The notes under the pieces are model-generated. The model was not told the DNA's origin. It saw nothing but the letters and a program-made list of their open reading frames with translations, and searched no databases. A stretch of DNA of 64,000 bases from Antitrichia curtipendula. Its lineage: Eukaryota; Streptophyta; Bryopsida; Hypnales; Leucodontaceae. A program made the position numbers and the translations under genes. The stretch spans positions 12,834,001 to 12,898,000 of the forward strand of contig OX579642.1 in assembly GCA_951230915.1 (NCBI GenBank), given 5' to 3'. Positions 21,976 to 33,625 of the stretch are shown one piece after another. How positions within the stretch are numbered: position 1 is the first letter of the stretch; every line of letters begins with the position of its first letter.

Positions 21976-24650
21976 GAAAATCACATATTTCCATAGTAGT
22001 CAAGTACTATTTTGCAGGGTTAAATTTTTCCAAAAAAACTTCATTTTTCATTTTTCTCAACACACTAGAAAATAGAACTTTGGAGTACTTTCTAGTATAA
22101 TTTAATCATGAAACTATAGGATTTAAAATTGATTTTGACATTCAACATGTTTTTTTTGCTTTTGAAAAAAATTAAAATAAATAAAACTTTTGAATTGGAG
22201 TTTCTATTATGCATGAGAATTTACAGACTTTATCCTCTAAGGTTTAAAGTTCATTTGACGTCATTTGAATTATTTTTGGATTTTACATTGGATCTTAGTT
22301 GCCAAAAACGTAAGACAAATGGATCTTTGAGTAGTCTATTTTGGATTCATTTGTCATTTTGTCAAAACTTATGCTAGGGTAATAAATTGTTTACTTCTAG
22401 ATTTGATTCTAATTATCAAAATATAGCTCTTAATCCCTCAAGATTTAAAAGGATATACTATGTCCTCTTGAAAATTTTAATGGCAAATTTTTGGTAGTGT
22501 GAAACAAATTGATCTCAATGTTTTGTAAAGTAGGATCTTGTAGACTAGCAAGTTGACATACTTGTTGCATTTTCCAATTTCAAAATTTCAGTGTGGGAAG
22601 TGTTTAAAATTGTATTTTAGGAAATGTAGTCTTATAGAAAAAGGGAGCAAACAAAAAAATTTAACAATGAAAGGAATAGTGGGGATGGAATAAAACATTT
22701 TTTGAACATTTTTAATTTGTACCTTGTATAAATAAATTGAATCTAGAAAAAAAAATTCAAATTTTTATTTTTAGCATTTAAAAAAATACAAGTTTGAATC
22801 TGGTATGATTAAGAATGCAAAATAATTAGAATGATTCCAAATTTTTTGAAGATGTTCCAAACAATATGCTAATAATCTCAATTGTTAAATTTCAGAAATT
22901 GACACGTATGTAAAAAGTTTAAAATTTTGTAGGATCTGATTTGATGAGCTTGGGTTTTTTACTCATTCTATTTGGAAATGTATATGAATTTGAGAGAGTT
23001 ATTGATTTTTGATTTTTTTAATTCAAAAAGTTCAAAATTTGCCTTGAATTATATTTTTTTAAATAAGGGGGGGGGTTGTAAAAAAACATTTTTACAAATT
23101 AATTCTATACATACTAGACAAAGTAATCTTTATTTTTATATGTTTAAAATTAAAAATTTCAAGCACATCCATGTGCAAAAAAATATCAAAGGAAGACGAC
23201 TCATTGAAAACCTCCATTGTTAAGAAGTTGCTGGGCCTCAAGGGATTAAAGACCAATTTTCAATACTTTTTTCATTCTCCTGAAAAAATCTTACAATTCA
23301 GTGTTTTACAACAACTACAAATTCTTCATGTCCTACCATGGAGTTGTGATTTCTACTATTTTTGGTGACATGGATGATTTTCATCTACAATGGTATACTT
23401 CATTGTACAATTCACTTATGGCAAAAGAAAAATAGATTTCAATATATATGCTATAACTTTTATTAATTAAAGCAATGATTTCATATAAACTCTACCTCCC
23501 TTAATTTCCAAACAAGGGGTTAACTATCGTGTATGTGAAGAAAGGCTATTTGAAAGCCTTCATATGACTATGCAAATTGATTCAAATATCAATTAATTGT
23601 CAATTGTGGAAGAAAGAATAAGTTAGGACTAGTTTACACCAACGCCAAACCAAAGGCCCTTTGGAATGATCAAAGCAATCAAATTGGTGGACAGACATGT
23701 GTGGTCTAAGTTGGGTGCACTTTTTGGCCAAGGTCCATGCCATTTTTCATGAATCAGAAGTCCACTTCAAATCCTACATGGCCAAAGTAGATCATGTTTT
23801 ACCAATTTCTAAGAGTTGTTTTCTTGACCACTTCTTTGAAGTAAGCCTGATAGATTTTTAGGAGATCATGACAGGCTAAACCTCACAACCTTAAATTTCT
23901 GTTTATTTAATTGATCTTGCAATTGACAATGTTAGATCTAATAATAAATAGATATGACATGACTTATGGTCTCTCTTGGATTTATACCAAGACCATGCAA
24001 AGTGCCATTACTATTTTTTGTCTTGGTTTCTCACTTTGCATGGTCACATAGGTACCAAGAGTTTTCAATCAAATTTTGAGCATGTCATGATGGCCCTTCT
24101 GCCTTGGTGGCACTAGTGGAATGGTGGTTCTACAGCACGAGCTTCGTTGTAGGTTGGTGCTCTCCCACCATGACCTATTCAGTTTAACTTAGGTTGTTGC
24201 AGAAATGCAGATGGAGAGCAGCAGTCCAGCTGAGCTTTTTTGAAGAGCATGAAACCTTTTATTAGCATGAGAATGATGATTTTTCTGAACCTGGCTGATC
24301 AATGACCTCATTTCATTCACGACTGCATTTCATTCAAGAAGGCTTTCTGTACCACCTATGTTAGAGACCTCGTGTTTTTCGGTTTCCGGAAGGAAAAGTG
24401 GAGGCTCGCTCTTGTTCGTGACAAGTAAACATCACAAGTACTAAATACAGTAACTTAGTGGGTGTGAGAGCAAGGACTTGAGTGGAAGTTGACAACTGGA
24501 AATTCAAAACCCACCTCTAACATCCCAAATACGGTAAGAAACATCGAGGTTTGGAAGTTGAAGGTGAGTTCATCCACCCTTTGAAAATTGCAAGAATTTG
24601 ATTAATGTTCATTGATGTTCATTAGTCAGCAACAGTTGTGCATGGCAAAG
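21976..24650. other. Intergenic, AT-rich
   Basis: No gene is supported. Scattered segments resemble the internal part of the TTAA-flanked MITE family of 51-60 kb, for example near 22530. Confidence 0.35.
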
Positions 24651-24653
24651 CAA

Positions 24654-24695
24654 AGCCCTAGTATTTAACCCTAGTATTTAACCCTAGTATTTAGA
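24654..24695. repeat. Three tandem 13-bp units
   Basis: Three near-perfect copies of CCCTAGTATTTAA. Confidence 0.8.
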
Positions 24696-24780
24696 TCTAA
24701 ACTAGCAAATTCCAAAAAGAGAAAGTAGAGGAACTATAACTACCAAATTCGAAAAACAGAAAGCTGAATACTTGACTACC

Positions 24781-25195
24781 ATTACAAAATAGGAACAATT
24801 CCAAAGACACCATCCATGAACTATGAAAATCGGCTTCCACAGATCACTGGCAGAATGGAAGACCGAATGGACTGCGAAACCGTGAAAATGGACACGGAGA
24901 ACGAGCACCTCTCCTGGGCATCGGCATCGGCATCGGCACAGCATATCGTCCTGATAAACCACAATACATTGAGAGCTGACACAGAAATTGAAATCCTAGA
25001 GGCGACGACGAAATTGTCGAATTGTTTAGGAAATTTTACAACTCAGCTCGGGACCTTCACCCAACATCTAGGACATCCTAATAAATGCTGCACAGACTTG
25101 CATCCGCGGACTACTGCAGTATCCTCGAATAAAATCTACTCTGTTCTTTACAATCCAGTCTGGAAGAGTCTGCCTTGTTGTGGGGTGTCTCTATT
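24781..25195 (-). repeat. Duplicated copy of the cpRNP gene's 3' flank
   Basis: This aligns with 26673-27075 in the same orientation. Shared blocks include AAATCGGCTTCCACAG, GGCGACGAC.AAATTGTCGAATTGT and CATCC.GGACATCCTAATAA. The partner segment ends about 70 bp from the cpRNP stop codon, so this copy may be a relic 3' UTR of a second gene copy. Confidence 0.75.
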
Positions 25196-25689
25196 GAAAG
25201 GATAGTCACTCACATGGGCATAAATGCAGAAAAAATCCAGAAAAACAAATCCAAAAGGGGTACACGTGACAATTAGGAAAAAACAACCCTCAAAATTTTA
25301 TCTACACAAAAAATTTCACAAGTCTATACATTTTTCAGAAATTAAACCAGTCCCATCACTAAACAACACGGAGTACCTTCTTCCTGCACAACAGAACCTT
25401 AAAATTAGTTGATATATGTGCCAACCAATAAGCATATGTTGCACCCAATAACATAGTTTGTACTTGAACAAACTCAAATAAAAGGTATCTTGATCGCTAG
25501 CTACCTTGTGCAGAAAGCAGCTCCAAATTTTTTTCGGAAATCTAAAAATAATATTCAAGTGAAGACCTACTCCTCCCAGCCTTAGTTCTCACGACTGCAA
25601 ATGAAAGAGAAACGGAAACCTAGGCATCTCACAAAGCCATAAAACCTCATCACAACGACCGATGAACTTCACTTATACATGAGCTCAAT

Positions 25690-26190
25690 GATACCTCGCA
25701 ACATGAACTAACCTGGTGCTGCTCACCTTTTTCAAACCATGACCGTCTATAAGAGGGGATGCAGCTCCGGGTGAAACCAAAGACCAAGCAACGGAACCAA
25801 AAACTTGCAGAAGACAGGACACTGAGTATAAAAAGCATACATACTTGTTCTTCCGAGCTCCACCCCCACGCTGCAAGAGAGTTGCACCTGCGAAAGACCT
25901 GCGACAGAGATGCCACAAAGTTGCGAGAGAGCGACAGAGATGGAGGGAGGGAGAAACGCATGTGAGCGGGGAAGCAAGGCAACCTAAAATCCAACACCTT
26001 AAAGCAAGAAGACAACCTGAACCTGGGCGACGCATCCAACGGCCGACATCGATCAGCTCAGCTCAAGGTCACCGGTCCGATTTTACAGAGTGTATAGTGT
26101 TCAAGATCCCTGCCACTATCACTATTTTTTTTTTTTCTGGCACCCTCCCGACCGGTCGATGTAAGGTTGTCCCTTTCGCGGGGATAGAAT
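25690..26190 (-). promoter_or_regulatory. Possible promoter and first exon on the minus strand
   Basis: Relatively GC-rich. Read on the minus strand it shows a TATA-like TTATATTCTATC near 26187, the plant-promoter-style GGCCGTTGGAT near 26042, a CT-rich leader (about 25900-25965) and a good splice donor AAAAAG|GTGAGC near 25729. No conserved protein is seen. It may be the 5' end of an unrecognised transcript reading toward the duplicated 3' flank at 24781-25195. Confidence 0.3.
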
Positions 26191-26672
26191 ATAAGAAAAC
26201 GGGAAAAAAAAAAAAAAAATCATCTAAACGTAACATAGACACGTTTCCAGTACAAAATTAGTACAATCGTAAAGACTCAATGATGTCAAAATAACATTGA
26301 TAAAGAATGCGTTCTTCAATATGCAAAAAAACCCCGTTTGATCATCTGACGGACAAATTTAGTCCAGGCGGTCCCCTCCAGTGTAGGAAAACCAACAAAA
26401 ACTCTATGCACCAGAATCTGCATATCTTTCATTCTAAAGAGTGAAATGAACAGACAACCAAAGTGTAACAACAATCTGCTGAAATTGCAATAGACTGCAT
26501 AAACACACAAACATGAAAACAACAGCAATTGGGAAAACAGTAATCCTCCTTCACAGTTGCAGAGCAAAGATCAAAGTCAGTGATGTCCGAGCCACACAGA
26601 AACAATGACCATTCACAGCTGATGGACCAAATGAGCAGAATCCATAAAGGAAAAGGAAAAAATTTCCGCGGC

Positions 26673-27075
26673 ATTACAAAATTAGGACAATCGCAGAGGC
26701 TCCAAAACCCAAAAGAAACACATCCACGAGCTAAGCTTAAGAAAATCGGCTTCCACAGGCATACAGTACAAAGATCGTACAGACTGCGAAAAGGAAACGG
26801 AGAACGAGTAAGCAGGCATCCCTCATGGACGACATAACATGTCGGCCTCACGAAACCACAATGCTGACACAAAAATGGAAATCCTAAAGGCGACGACAAA
26901 ATTGTCGAATTGTATAGGAAATTTTACAATTGAGCTCCGGGTCTTCACCCAGCATCCAGGACATCCTAATAACCACTGCCTGCAGACTTGCAGCCGCTGA
27001 CTAGTATCCTTGAATAAAATCTACCCTATTCCTTACAACCCGGTCCGAGAGATCCTGCCTTGTAGAAGACAACGA
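26673..27075 (-). repeat. 3' flank/UTR of the cpRNP gene, duplicated at 24781-25195
   Basis: Lies directly downstream of the cpRNP stop codon. No conserved reading frame is shared by the two copies, which suggests UTR rather than coding sequence. Confidence 0.7.
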
Positions 27076-27145
27076 GAAAAACCCATAAAACCTATACTAA
27101 ACGTAGCCATGAGAGCAACAGCCAGAGTCTGCCAAGAACCTCCGC

Positions 27146-28015
27146 TCAAAACCTAGGCGGGGGCTTCTCGCCAGCCAAGTTCACTCTCAATTGTCTTCCC
27201 TCAAAATCAGCACCGTCGAGGTTCTCAATGGCTGTGCTCACATCATTAGCATTCTCCAAAGTGACGAACCCAAAACCACGCGACTTACCCGAATCCCTGT
27301 CATACACAACCTTGGCGTCCACCACCTTCCCGAAGTCCGAAAACAGCTGGTGCAGGGCGCCTTCGTCGCAGCCCCATGTCAAGTTGCCCACGAACAGCTT
27401 GTTCGGGTCGTCGGAAGGCCTGCGACTGCCTCCCTGCGGGGATCTCCTTTCGGGCCTCTCGCCCCTCTCGAAACGGGGCTTATCCCTGTTCGACTGCGGG
27501 TAGTTCACCCTCAAAGCCCTTCCTCCCATATCGCTTCCGTCCAACGCGTTGATCACCGCTTGCGCGTCCTCGTTGCTCGCCATCGTCACGAAAGCGAAGC
27601 CTCGGCTCCTGCCAGACTCCCGGTCGTAAATCACCTCCACCTCCTCCACGGTACCAACATCCTGGCAAATTTCAGCCAGCTGTGCACTGTCACACGTCCA
27701 AGGCAAGTTGCCGACGTACAGCTTGGAGCCCTGTTGCACAGGGGCCGGCTCAGCGGCAGCGGGGGCTTCCTCGGTCTCCCCATCTCCGAAGGTGTACTCC
27801 GTCACTTCCGCGGCTCTCGCCACAATGGCGGAGTTGACAGCACTCCTCTTCGACAGCGACAACTCCAAGAAGGTGCACGACATGGCTGCCGGTCCTGCCA
27901 AGGGCGCGGCCATGCTCAATGCACCGCCATTACGGCTCAAACTGCTCTCCGCGCGGGTCGACACGACGGCGAACCGCGTGCTGCCCACCGCCATGGTCAA
28001 GCTTGTCGCCGCCAT
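27146..28015 (-). CDS. Chloroplast ribonucleoprotein (cpRNP), twin RRM RNA-binding protein
   Basis: Encodes 289 residues from ATG at 28015 (MAATSLTMAV), chosen because a Ser/Ala-rich, acid-poor transit-peptide-like stretch follows; an upstream in-frame codon at 28108 would add a hydrophobic, non-conserved 31 residues. Residues 1-70 look like a chloroplast transit peptide and 71-95 form the acidic domain (FGDGETEEAP). RRM1 has RNP2 KLYVGN (from 98) and RNP1 RGFAFVTM (138-145). A basic Gly/Arg linker (PRFERGERPERRSPQGG) precedes RRM2 with KLFVGN (206) and RNP1 RGFGFVTL (246-253). It ends EKPPPRF. The architecture and length are those of the plant cp28/cp29/cp31/cp33 family, which binds stromal mRNAs and supports RNA stability, processing and editing. 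The coding region has no intron, whereas angiosperm members I know of are spliced. The frame is intact and codon use is GC-rich, so it is probably functional. A GATAAG I-box-like site lies about 150 bp upstream. Confidence 0.93.
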   Translation of the reverse strand: MAATSLTMAVGSTRFAVVSTRAESSLSRNGGALSMAAPLAGPAAMSCTFLELSLSKRSAVNSAIVARAAEVTEYTFGDGETEEAPAAAEPAPVQQGSKLYVGNLPWTCDSAQLAEICQDVGTVEEVEVIYDRESGRSRGFAFVTMASNEDAQAVINALDGSDMGGRALRVNYPQSNRDKPRFERGERPERRSPQGGSRRPSDDPNKLFVGNLTWGCDEGALHQLFSDFGKVVDAKVVYDRDSGKSRGFGFVTLENANDVSTAIENLDGADFEGRQLRVNLAGEKPPPRF

Positions 28016-28280
28016 TTCTTCAGATGGTCTCGCAACAACAAAACAATCAAGCACGACGAAACTGGAAACTGCAACCAAAGAAAACCCCAAACCCCTTGAA
28101 GCAAACACTACTGTGGGTGCATCCCCGTTCGCTTTGTTATGTCACTTGGGTCCTCACGAGTCTGGATAAGGTGCGGTCATGGTTTTTGTATTCCGGACTG
28201 CCCGTCATCCTGGCTCTGTCTGCCCGCTTCGATCGGGAGAACCAGGCAACTCATACCCTGAACCCCTAGTAAAGGAGATC

Positions 28281-28401
28281 ACCCATTCCCGTCCCTGTAC
28301 CCAATTCCGTCACAATGTACCAACAGAAGTACATTCTTACTACAAAAATGTGCACCATTGGTACATCATGACGGAATTAGGTGCACTGACGGGAATGGGT
28401 G
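28281..28401. mobile_element. Hairpin MITE upstream of the cpRNP gene
   Basis: Arms of about 42 bp (28281-28322 and 28359-28401) are near-perfect inverted copies: ACCCATTCCCGTC...AATTCCGTCA against TGACGGAATT...GACGGGAATGGGT, with a loop of about 36 bp. It lies 270-390 bp upstream of the start codon, so it could affect expression. Confidence 0.75.
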
Positions 28402-28409
28402 TCTTCACC

Positions 28410-28843
28410 TTAAAGGAGATCACCCATTTCCAACCACTTTAAGTAATTTGACTAATGGGCAGCATGGAGAAGGTTGGGGAAATTTTTCCCTCCTCTACAG
28501 AAAATACAAATGAAGAGGATTCCATATTTTTCCAAACTTTCATTCTCAAAAACAAAATTATCATGAATTTTTTTCGTGAAGATTTTATTTGTCCCATCTT
28601 CGATATATAGGCAAACCATTTCCAACCATAGGATGGTTATGAAAACGATGTAAGTGATCATTGTAACCCTCAATGTACATATTGTGATCATAGTAGGCTA
28701 TCAATGTACACCTTGCGGATATTTCTATTGCTCTTGCTAGTCATGCTATATATGAGCTCTTACCTACATAAGAGCTGATCGAAAATTGAGCAGCCGAAGT
28801 TGCGAGAATGGGATGCTAGTTGGAAATGGGTGATCTCCTTTAA
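28410..28843. mobile_element. TTAA-flanked 434-bp element with perfect inverted ends
   Basis: A perfect 25-bp inverted repeat bounds it (28410-28434 and 28819-28843), including TTAA at both outer edges, then AGGAGATCACCCATTTCC. The adjacent hairpin shares AAAGGAGATCACCCATT, so the two are related. TTAA at both ends suggests piggyBac-type target choice, though the termini do not start with CCC. Confidence 0.7.
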
Positions 28844-31417
28844 CCCTTAAAGGACAAAAGGGTAACCTTGGAAATCATCCCTTTTCATTACCTTGTGAAT
28901 CATTGGTATAAGAAATAGAAAAAGCACTCATTGAAAGTCAAAGCACTATAGAAGACCTCCCCTTTTCACAACAAAATTCAAAGGATGAATAGTTGCACCT
29001 CTGTCCTACTAGGTTGATTCTCTGTCATCTATCAAACGCCAAACGTCCTCCTCAACCTTTTAGTGTTAAGCTAGAATTTGTTGCTTGCAAGAATGGATTG
29101 AAGTTTTGGCTTCAATTTTTGGAATCCCCTGACCAATTAGTCTAGCTGGGGGAGGTTTGGAAAAACAAAAGCAACCAACTTGGGCTTTGAATTGTTGCGC
29201 CCAACTGTGGAAATTGTGTTGCAAAAGGGAGACATGAACTTCTCTTTTAGCCGATTTGTTTTTGGATTCGCAAAGTATCACTCCATAGTAAAACAGAAAA
29301 GTCATTGTTTTACACACTTTTTTAATTTTCCAAAATTCTTTGGAAATTTTTGGAGTAAATTATTGAAGGAGTAATTATTTAGAGATATTTTTTTACTCTA
29401 ATATTTCACTCAAAAAAATTCTAAAATTTATGGAATTTGTACCACAAAATTCAAAAAAGGGTTCTCATTCAACTCACTAAAGAATCATGAAAAAAATTAC
29501 TTGTACTAAAACGGTTTATTCACTCACAAATTTGAACTTTTATTTTATAGTATGCATCAAATTTGATGATTGCACATATATGTTGAAAATACAACATATA
29601 TGTGCAATATATCTTGTATCTTTTAGGGTGCAATGAGGGTGGTTGTTGCGCTGTCTTTGAGCATGCAACAAGGTTAAATTGAGGTGGTTTATTTTTTTTG
29701 AGTTGAGTTGTTAACAATTCTAAGAAGGTGCAACATTGTTGTCAATGGTGATTTTTTTGCATCTTGTTTAGTTTGGTATCTATAGTTTCAAAGTATAGTA
29801 GAAAAATGATTTTTCAGTTGGCAATAGAAAGGAAAATTATTACTTCAATCATCAACTTTGACTGCTAATTCTTAGTGATGGTAAGCATCTTGCACTAAAT
29901 AGAGACTAATCTGCATTTTCTATTATGTCTGGTTGCAATTCTATTTTTGATTCAATAGGAGTTGTTGTTTGGGGGAGCTTCAAAGCTCTCATATAAAGGC
30001 TATTGTCTACACATGTCATGAAAAGGTTAGTGTTCTTAGTTAATTTTATTCGTGCAATTTTTGCATGCTTCATTTTCTGAACTTGAACCATGAAAAATTG
30101 ATAGATCATAGCTTGTCAATTTGAATTGTAGATATGAATTTGCTAGTGATTATTTATGGAGTCTTGTGATATTCCGACAATTGATCTTGATTTAGATTTA
30201 AGGCCACTTGCTTTGAAAATTAGCAAAGCCTTAATTGGAATTTAATCAATTTTACAAAATCCATATTGCTACCTATTTTTGAGACAAAGTGCTTAACTAA
30301 AATTGTGCTCCATCCAAGTTGAACTACTCTCAGCACTACTCGGAAGCTTTTGTAAGACCATGTAATCACTTGCTTGATTTCATTGTTTATTTTATGTGAA
30401 TAGCAAATGCAATTATATTTCATTTATGGTCCACAATTGTCATGTTGTTTTCAGATGTAACTTACTTGCCCAGTGAAACCAAGTGATTGGGCTATATGAT
30501 TCAAATTTAATCCTCGTTTTTTTGAAATTGATGCAACAATCAGAAGCTAAAAGAAATGTTTACTATAGTTCTACATTTTTTGAACCTATGCTTTTTTTAT
30601 ACCTAGCTCATGCATACAGACATATCTACAAACGTGAGAAGTACTATGGGACACTTTACTTTTACCTTTTTTTTATCAAATCAAGATCGCTCATAGGGGC
30701 ATAGTATGAGGAATTAGCTTGACATCAAAGCACTGAAACACTTATGACTTTTTTAATAGAAATTTGAACCCCTATAGATTTTTTGAAATACTTGTGGCAT
30801 ATTTTGTTTGAATAAAAAATAAAAAAATTTAAAAAGGTCTAATGTACCCCTTCAAAATTTTGTTTTAAATGTTTTTTGTCAAATGAAAAAATGACACATA
30901 TGCTTTAACATATATTGAAATTTTTCAATTTTTGACAATTTGTCAACTATGCCCTCAAAAGAGGCAGTCACTGCCTCTACGCACACTGACTCGTGTAGTT
31001 TCTAGCAACGTTGATAACAAATGAAATACAAATTTCATTCCTAATTTAAAATCTTCCATCATGTTGAATGATAAGCAATTCATTTACATAAAATATCATT
31101 TGCAGAGTAATTTATTATCCATCAATTTAAATAGCATCCATCCTTTAATGTACTTTTTTCATCCAAAGTTTGTCTAGTTATACCACGTTGTCATTTGTTT
31201 GTAATCATATCTCATTCCAAAATACTGATTCATCGAATGTAAATCGCATGGTCCACGTACGTTGAGCAAATTGCCATCAGGCTTGACTGGTATTCATTCC
31301 ATCCTTGAAACGTCATCCAACTACCGATCTGCATCACGAAAATAAGCCTACTTTTTTCAATATCCTTGCAATACTTCATCTGTACAATTGGAGAGGCTTA
31401 ACAGTAGAGTACCTAAT
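28844..31417. other. Intergenic, AT-rich
   Basis: No gene is supported. TTAACCCTTAAAGGAC at 28840-28855 resembles an end of the TTAA-flanked MITE family, but no partner end was found. Confidence 0.4.
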
Positions 31418-31528
31418 TAATACTCTTGCAGTATTGCAATTTAGCAATATTTAGTGTATACAAATGTTGTACTGCATTTAATTAGAAAACTTAAGCACAG
31501 TGCTACATGCAATACTGCAAAAGTATTA
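31418..31528. mobile_element. Small hairpin MITE
   Basis: Inverted arms TAATACTCTTGCAGTATTGCA (31418-31438) and its near-perfect complement (31508-31528). Related GCAATACTGCA segments recur near 31680 and 31719. Confidence 0.55.
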
Positions 31529-32880
31529 AGAAAGGAGTGTTTGTTGACATTTTACAATTGAAAAATATTTAAATAATAAGTATTGTATTTTTAAGAAACA
31601 AAGTATTAATACAATATAAACGCAATATTAGAATTAAAAAAAGAAATTGTTATTGTCTTTGTATAAGCGCAATCTTACATGCAGTACTGCAAGAACATTA
31701 GCTAGTATAGCCCCTTCTGCAATACTGCATTTGTACGAGTGGAGTCAAGGGGCACTTTCCTGATGTGGCACTGGGCAGGCACTGGTCAACAACAGTCCTA
31801 GCGCCCCACCCTCATCACCACTGTCCATCTCAAATAACTGTACATGGTTTACCAAAACACGGGCATTCTTAGGGTTAGGAGTATTGTACTGTGCAGTACA
31901 TCTTGAGATTGTTTTATAAGTGACATCGGTTATTCAATTACACATACCTGGAACTTTAACCCATAAATGCCACAGAGGACGTTTTTCGGTCAATGAATGA
32001 CAAAGAATCCTATCCATGCACAACAAAAGTGCAACTATTCATCCTCCAAATTTTGTGTGAAAAGGGAAGGTCTTCTACAATAGCTTGACTTCCACATAAC
32101 ATTCAGTACCTTGGTTCTTGTAGTCACGCTAATTTTTGAGGCCAATGTTTGGTAATGCAAATTCCTATTTGGAATTGCAGCTTGCAAATTTAGGATGTTA
32201 AACTGTAGAATACTAGTCCAAATCGGTGCTTTTGGCTAACTATAGTGGATAAAGGGCTAGTGGATAAAGGGCTAGTGGATATGTAGTTGAGTTGGATTCC
32301 AAGTGGGTAGTTCAATTGTGTTGGATTTTGATCGTTGTGAGCCAATTTGGCGGAGTGGAAGAGGTGCCTAGTGGGGTATTTAGCCCTCTCTCCCAATTTG
32401 GATTTTCACCCAGTGTTGAGTTGAGCCCACTGCGAGTCCAACCCTGTGAAGGCTAAATTTCTTTTATGTATTTTTGGCATGTTATTCAATTGTGAATCTA
32501 GTATTGGTTGTGTCATTGTAGTCGGTTTAATAGTTGAGTTTAATATGTGAGAAAATTGAATGCCTAATTGGTATTATTAAATGGTATGTTGGATTGAATT
32601 GGACTGAATTCGGAATTGGATTGAAGACATGAGATTGGTTTAGGTTGAATCAAATTTTAATTAAAATTTATCTCCCTACTTAAATGTTTCCCTTGGATTG
32701 AACTTAATATACTATATGGGTAGTTACCTAATTGACAACCAAACCCTTGTCCACAGTTCTACAATAATGTTGTGCCTCTAACATCTTCCACTTGTCTAAT
32801 TCATCAATAGTTATTGATGAAGCACTGTTGGGGAGTGGAATATACCACACCATCAATGTAGAGCTACTGATAGTTATGAA
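31529..32880. other. Intergenic, AT-rich
   Basis: Only a short 18-bp tandem (GTGGATAAAGGGCTA, about 2.5 units) near 32247-32283 stands out. Confidence 0.4.
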
Positions 32881-32894
32881 TGAGCGCTAACAAT

Positions 32895-33085
32895 TATTTA
32901 TTTTTTATTTTTGACAAATGGAAAACCATTGCATTAAAAAACGTCACAAAACAACCAAGGCACAAGGCTGAACAAATGAAGAGAGAGATGAGCAACACAA
33001 AAGGGAAAAAATAATTGAGGAGGCAGCAGGGAACCCCCTACTCCAAATAAACATATCCTCATTCCTGCTAGCAAAGCACTAACAA
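32895..33085 (-). mobile_element. LINE-like 3' end
   Basis: On the minus strand it reads TTAATGCAATGGTTTTCCATTTGTCAAAAATAAA and similar, the style of plant LINE 3' ends (a short stem-loop, then an A-rich tail). No reverse transcriptase frame is seen upstream. Confidence 0.35.
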
Positions 33086-33354
33086 TTCACACGGTACCAA
33101 AACAGATGATTTCCACATCGTTGAAGGGTTAAACTACTTTCAATTGGCCACTTTACGATTTACCATTCTCTACTACTGGTAGACTATGCAATGCTACTAA
33201 TACTAGAGTGCTCTACCAAGAGTGCACCTGGTGAACTGCTTCAAATGAATTGTGAGGATTTATCATTCAATTTTCACCAGGCTACAGCTAGATGGGCACT
33301 TAGAGCACCTCTATTCGATTAAAACAATAGAATGGAAGTCTGCAAATCAAAGTT

Positions 33355-33611
33355 TGTTGAAGATCATGTACATATTGTTGTAGACCATGTACATAACCAA
33401 CCCTAGGAGTAGCATTAGACTCTTAGTTAGCCTTAGGGTGTAATGGATATTGCTTGTAGTCAAAGGCAGCCCATAGTGATTAGTTATCCCACATGGTTTG
33501 TGGATAACTATGGAAGGCTTCTACCTTATGTTCAGCCCACTCATGGGTGTTGGTATCTTCTACCATCTAAGTAAAGCCTTTCTTCCATTCATTACTATTG
33601 TAAACTCAATA
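33355..33611 (+). repeat. Left LTR
   Basis: 257 bp, starts TGTTGAAGATC and ends AACTCAATA. The end is TA rather than the usual CA in both LTRs. Confidence 0.93.
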
Positions 33612-33625
33612 GGTTATGGGCCCAC
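33612..33625 (+). promoter_or_regulatory. Primer-binding site matching an internal part of initiator tRNA-Met
   Basis: GGTTATGGGCCCAC is complementary to the anticodon stem-loop region of plant initiator tRNA-Met (GUGGGCCCAUAACC, from memory), not to the tRNA 3' end. Drosophila copia uses the same half-tRNA strategy. Confidence 0.75.

Noticed and set aside
25650..26039. Minus-strand open stretch with a hydrophobic N-terminus as a secreted protein
   Set aside because: Low-complexity Ser/Cys/Leu translation of a CT-rich leader; no conserved motif.
26126..26138. Poly-T run as the poly(A) scar of a cpRNP retrocopy
   Set aside because: It lies about 1 kb beyond the stop codon with no target duplication, and the 3' flank between is shared with another locus.
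27191..28169. Long open frames opposite the cpRNP gene
   Set aside because: Antisense shadows of a GC-rich coding region without domain signals.
30955..30980. Short palindrome GAGGCAGTCACTGCCTC
   Set aside because: Too short and isolated to call a binding site or terminator.
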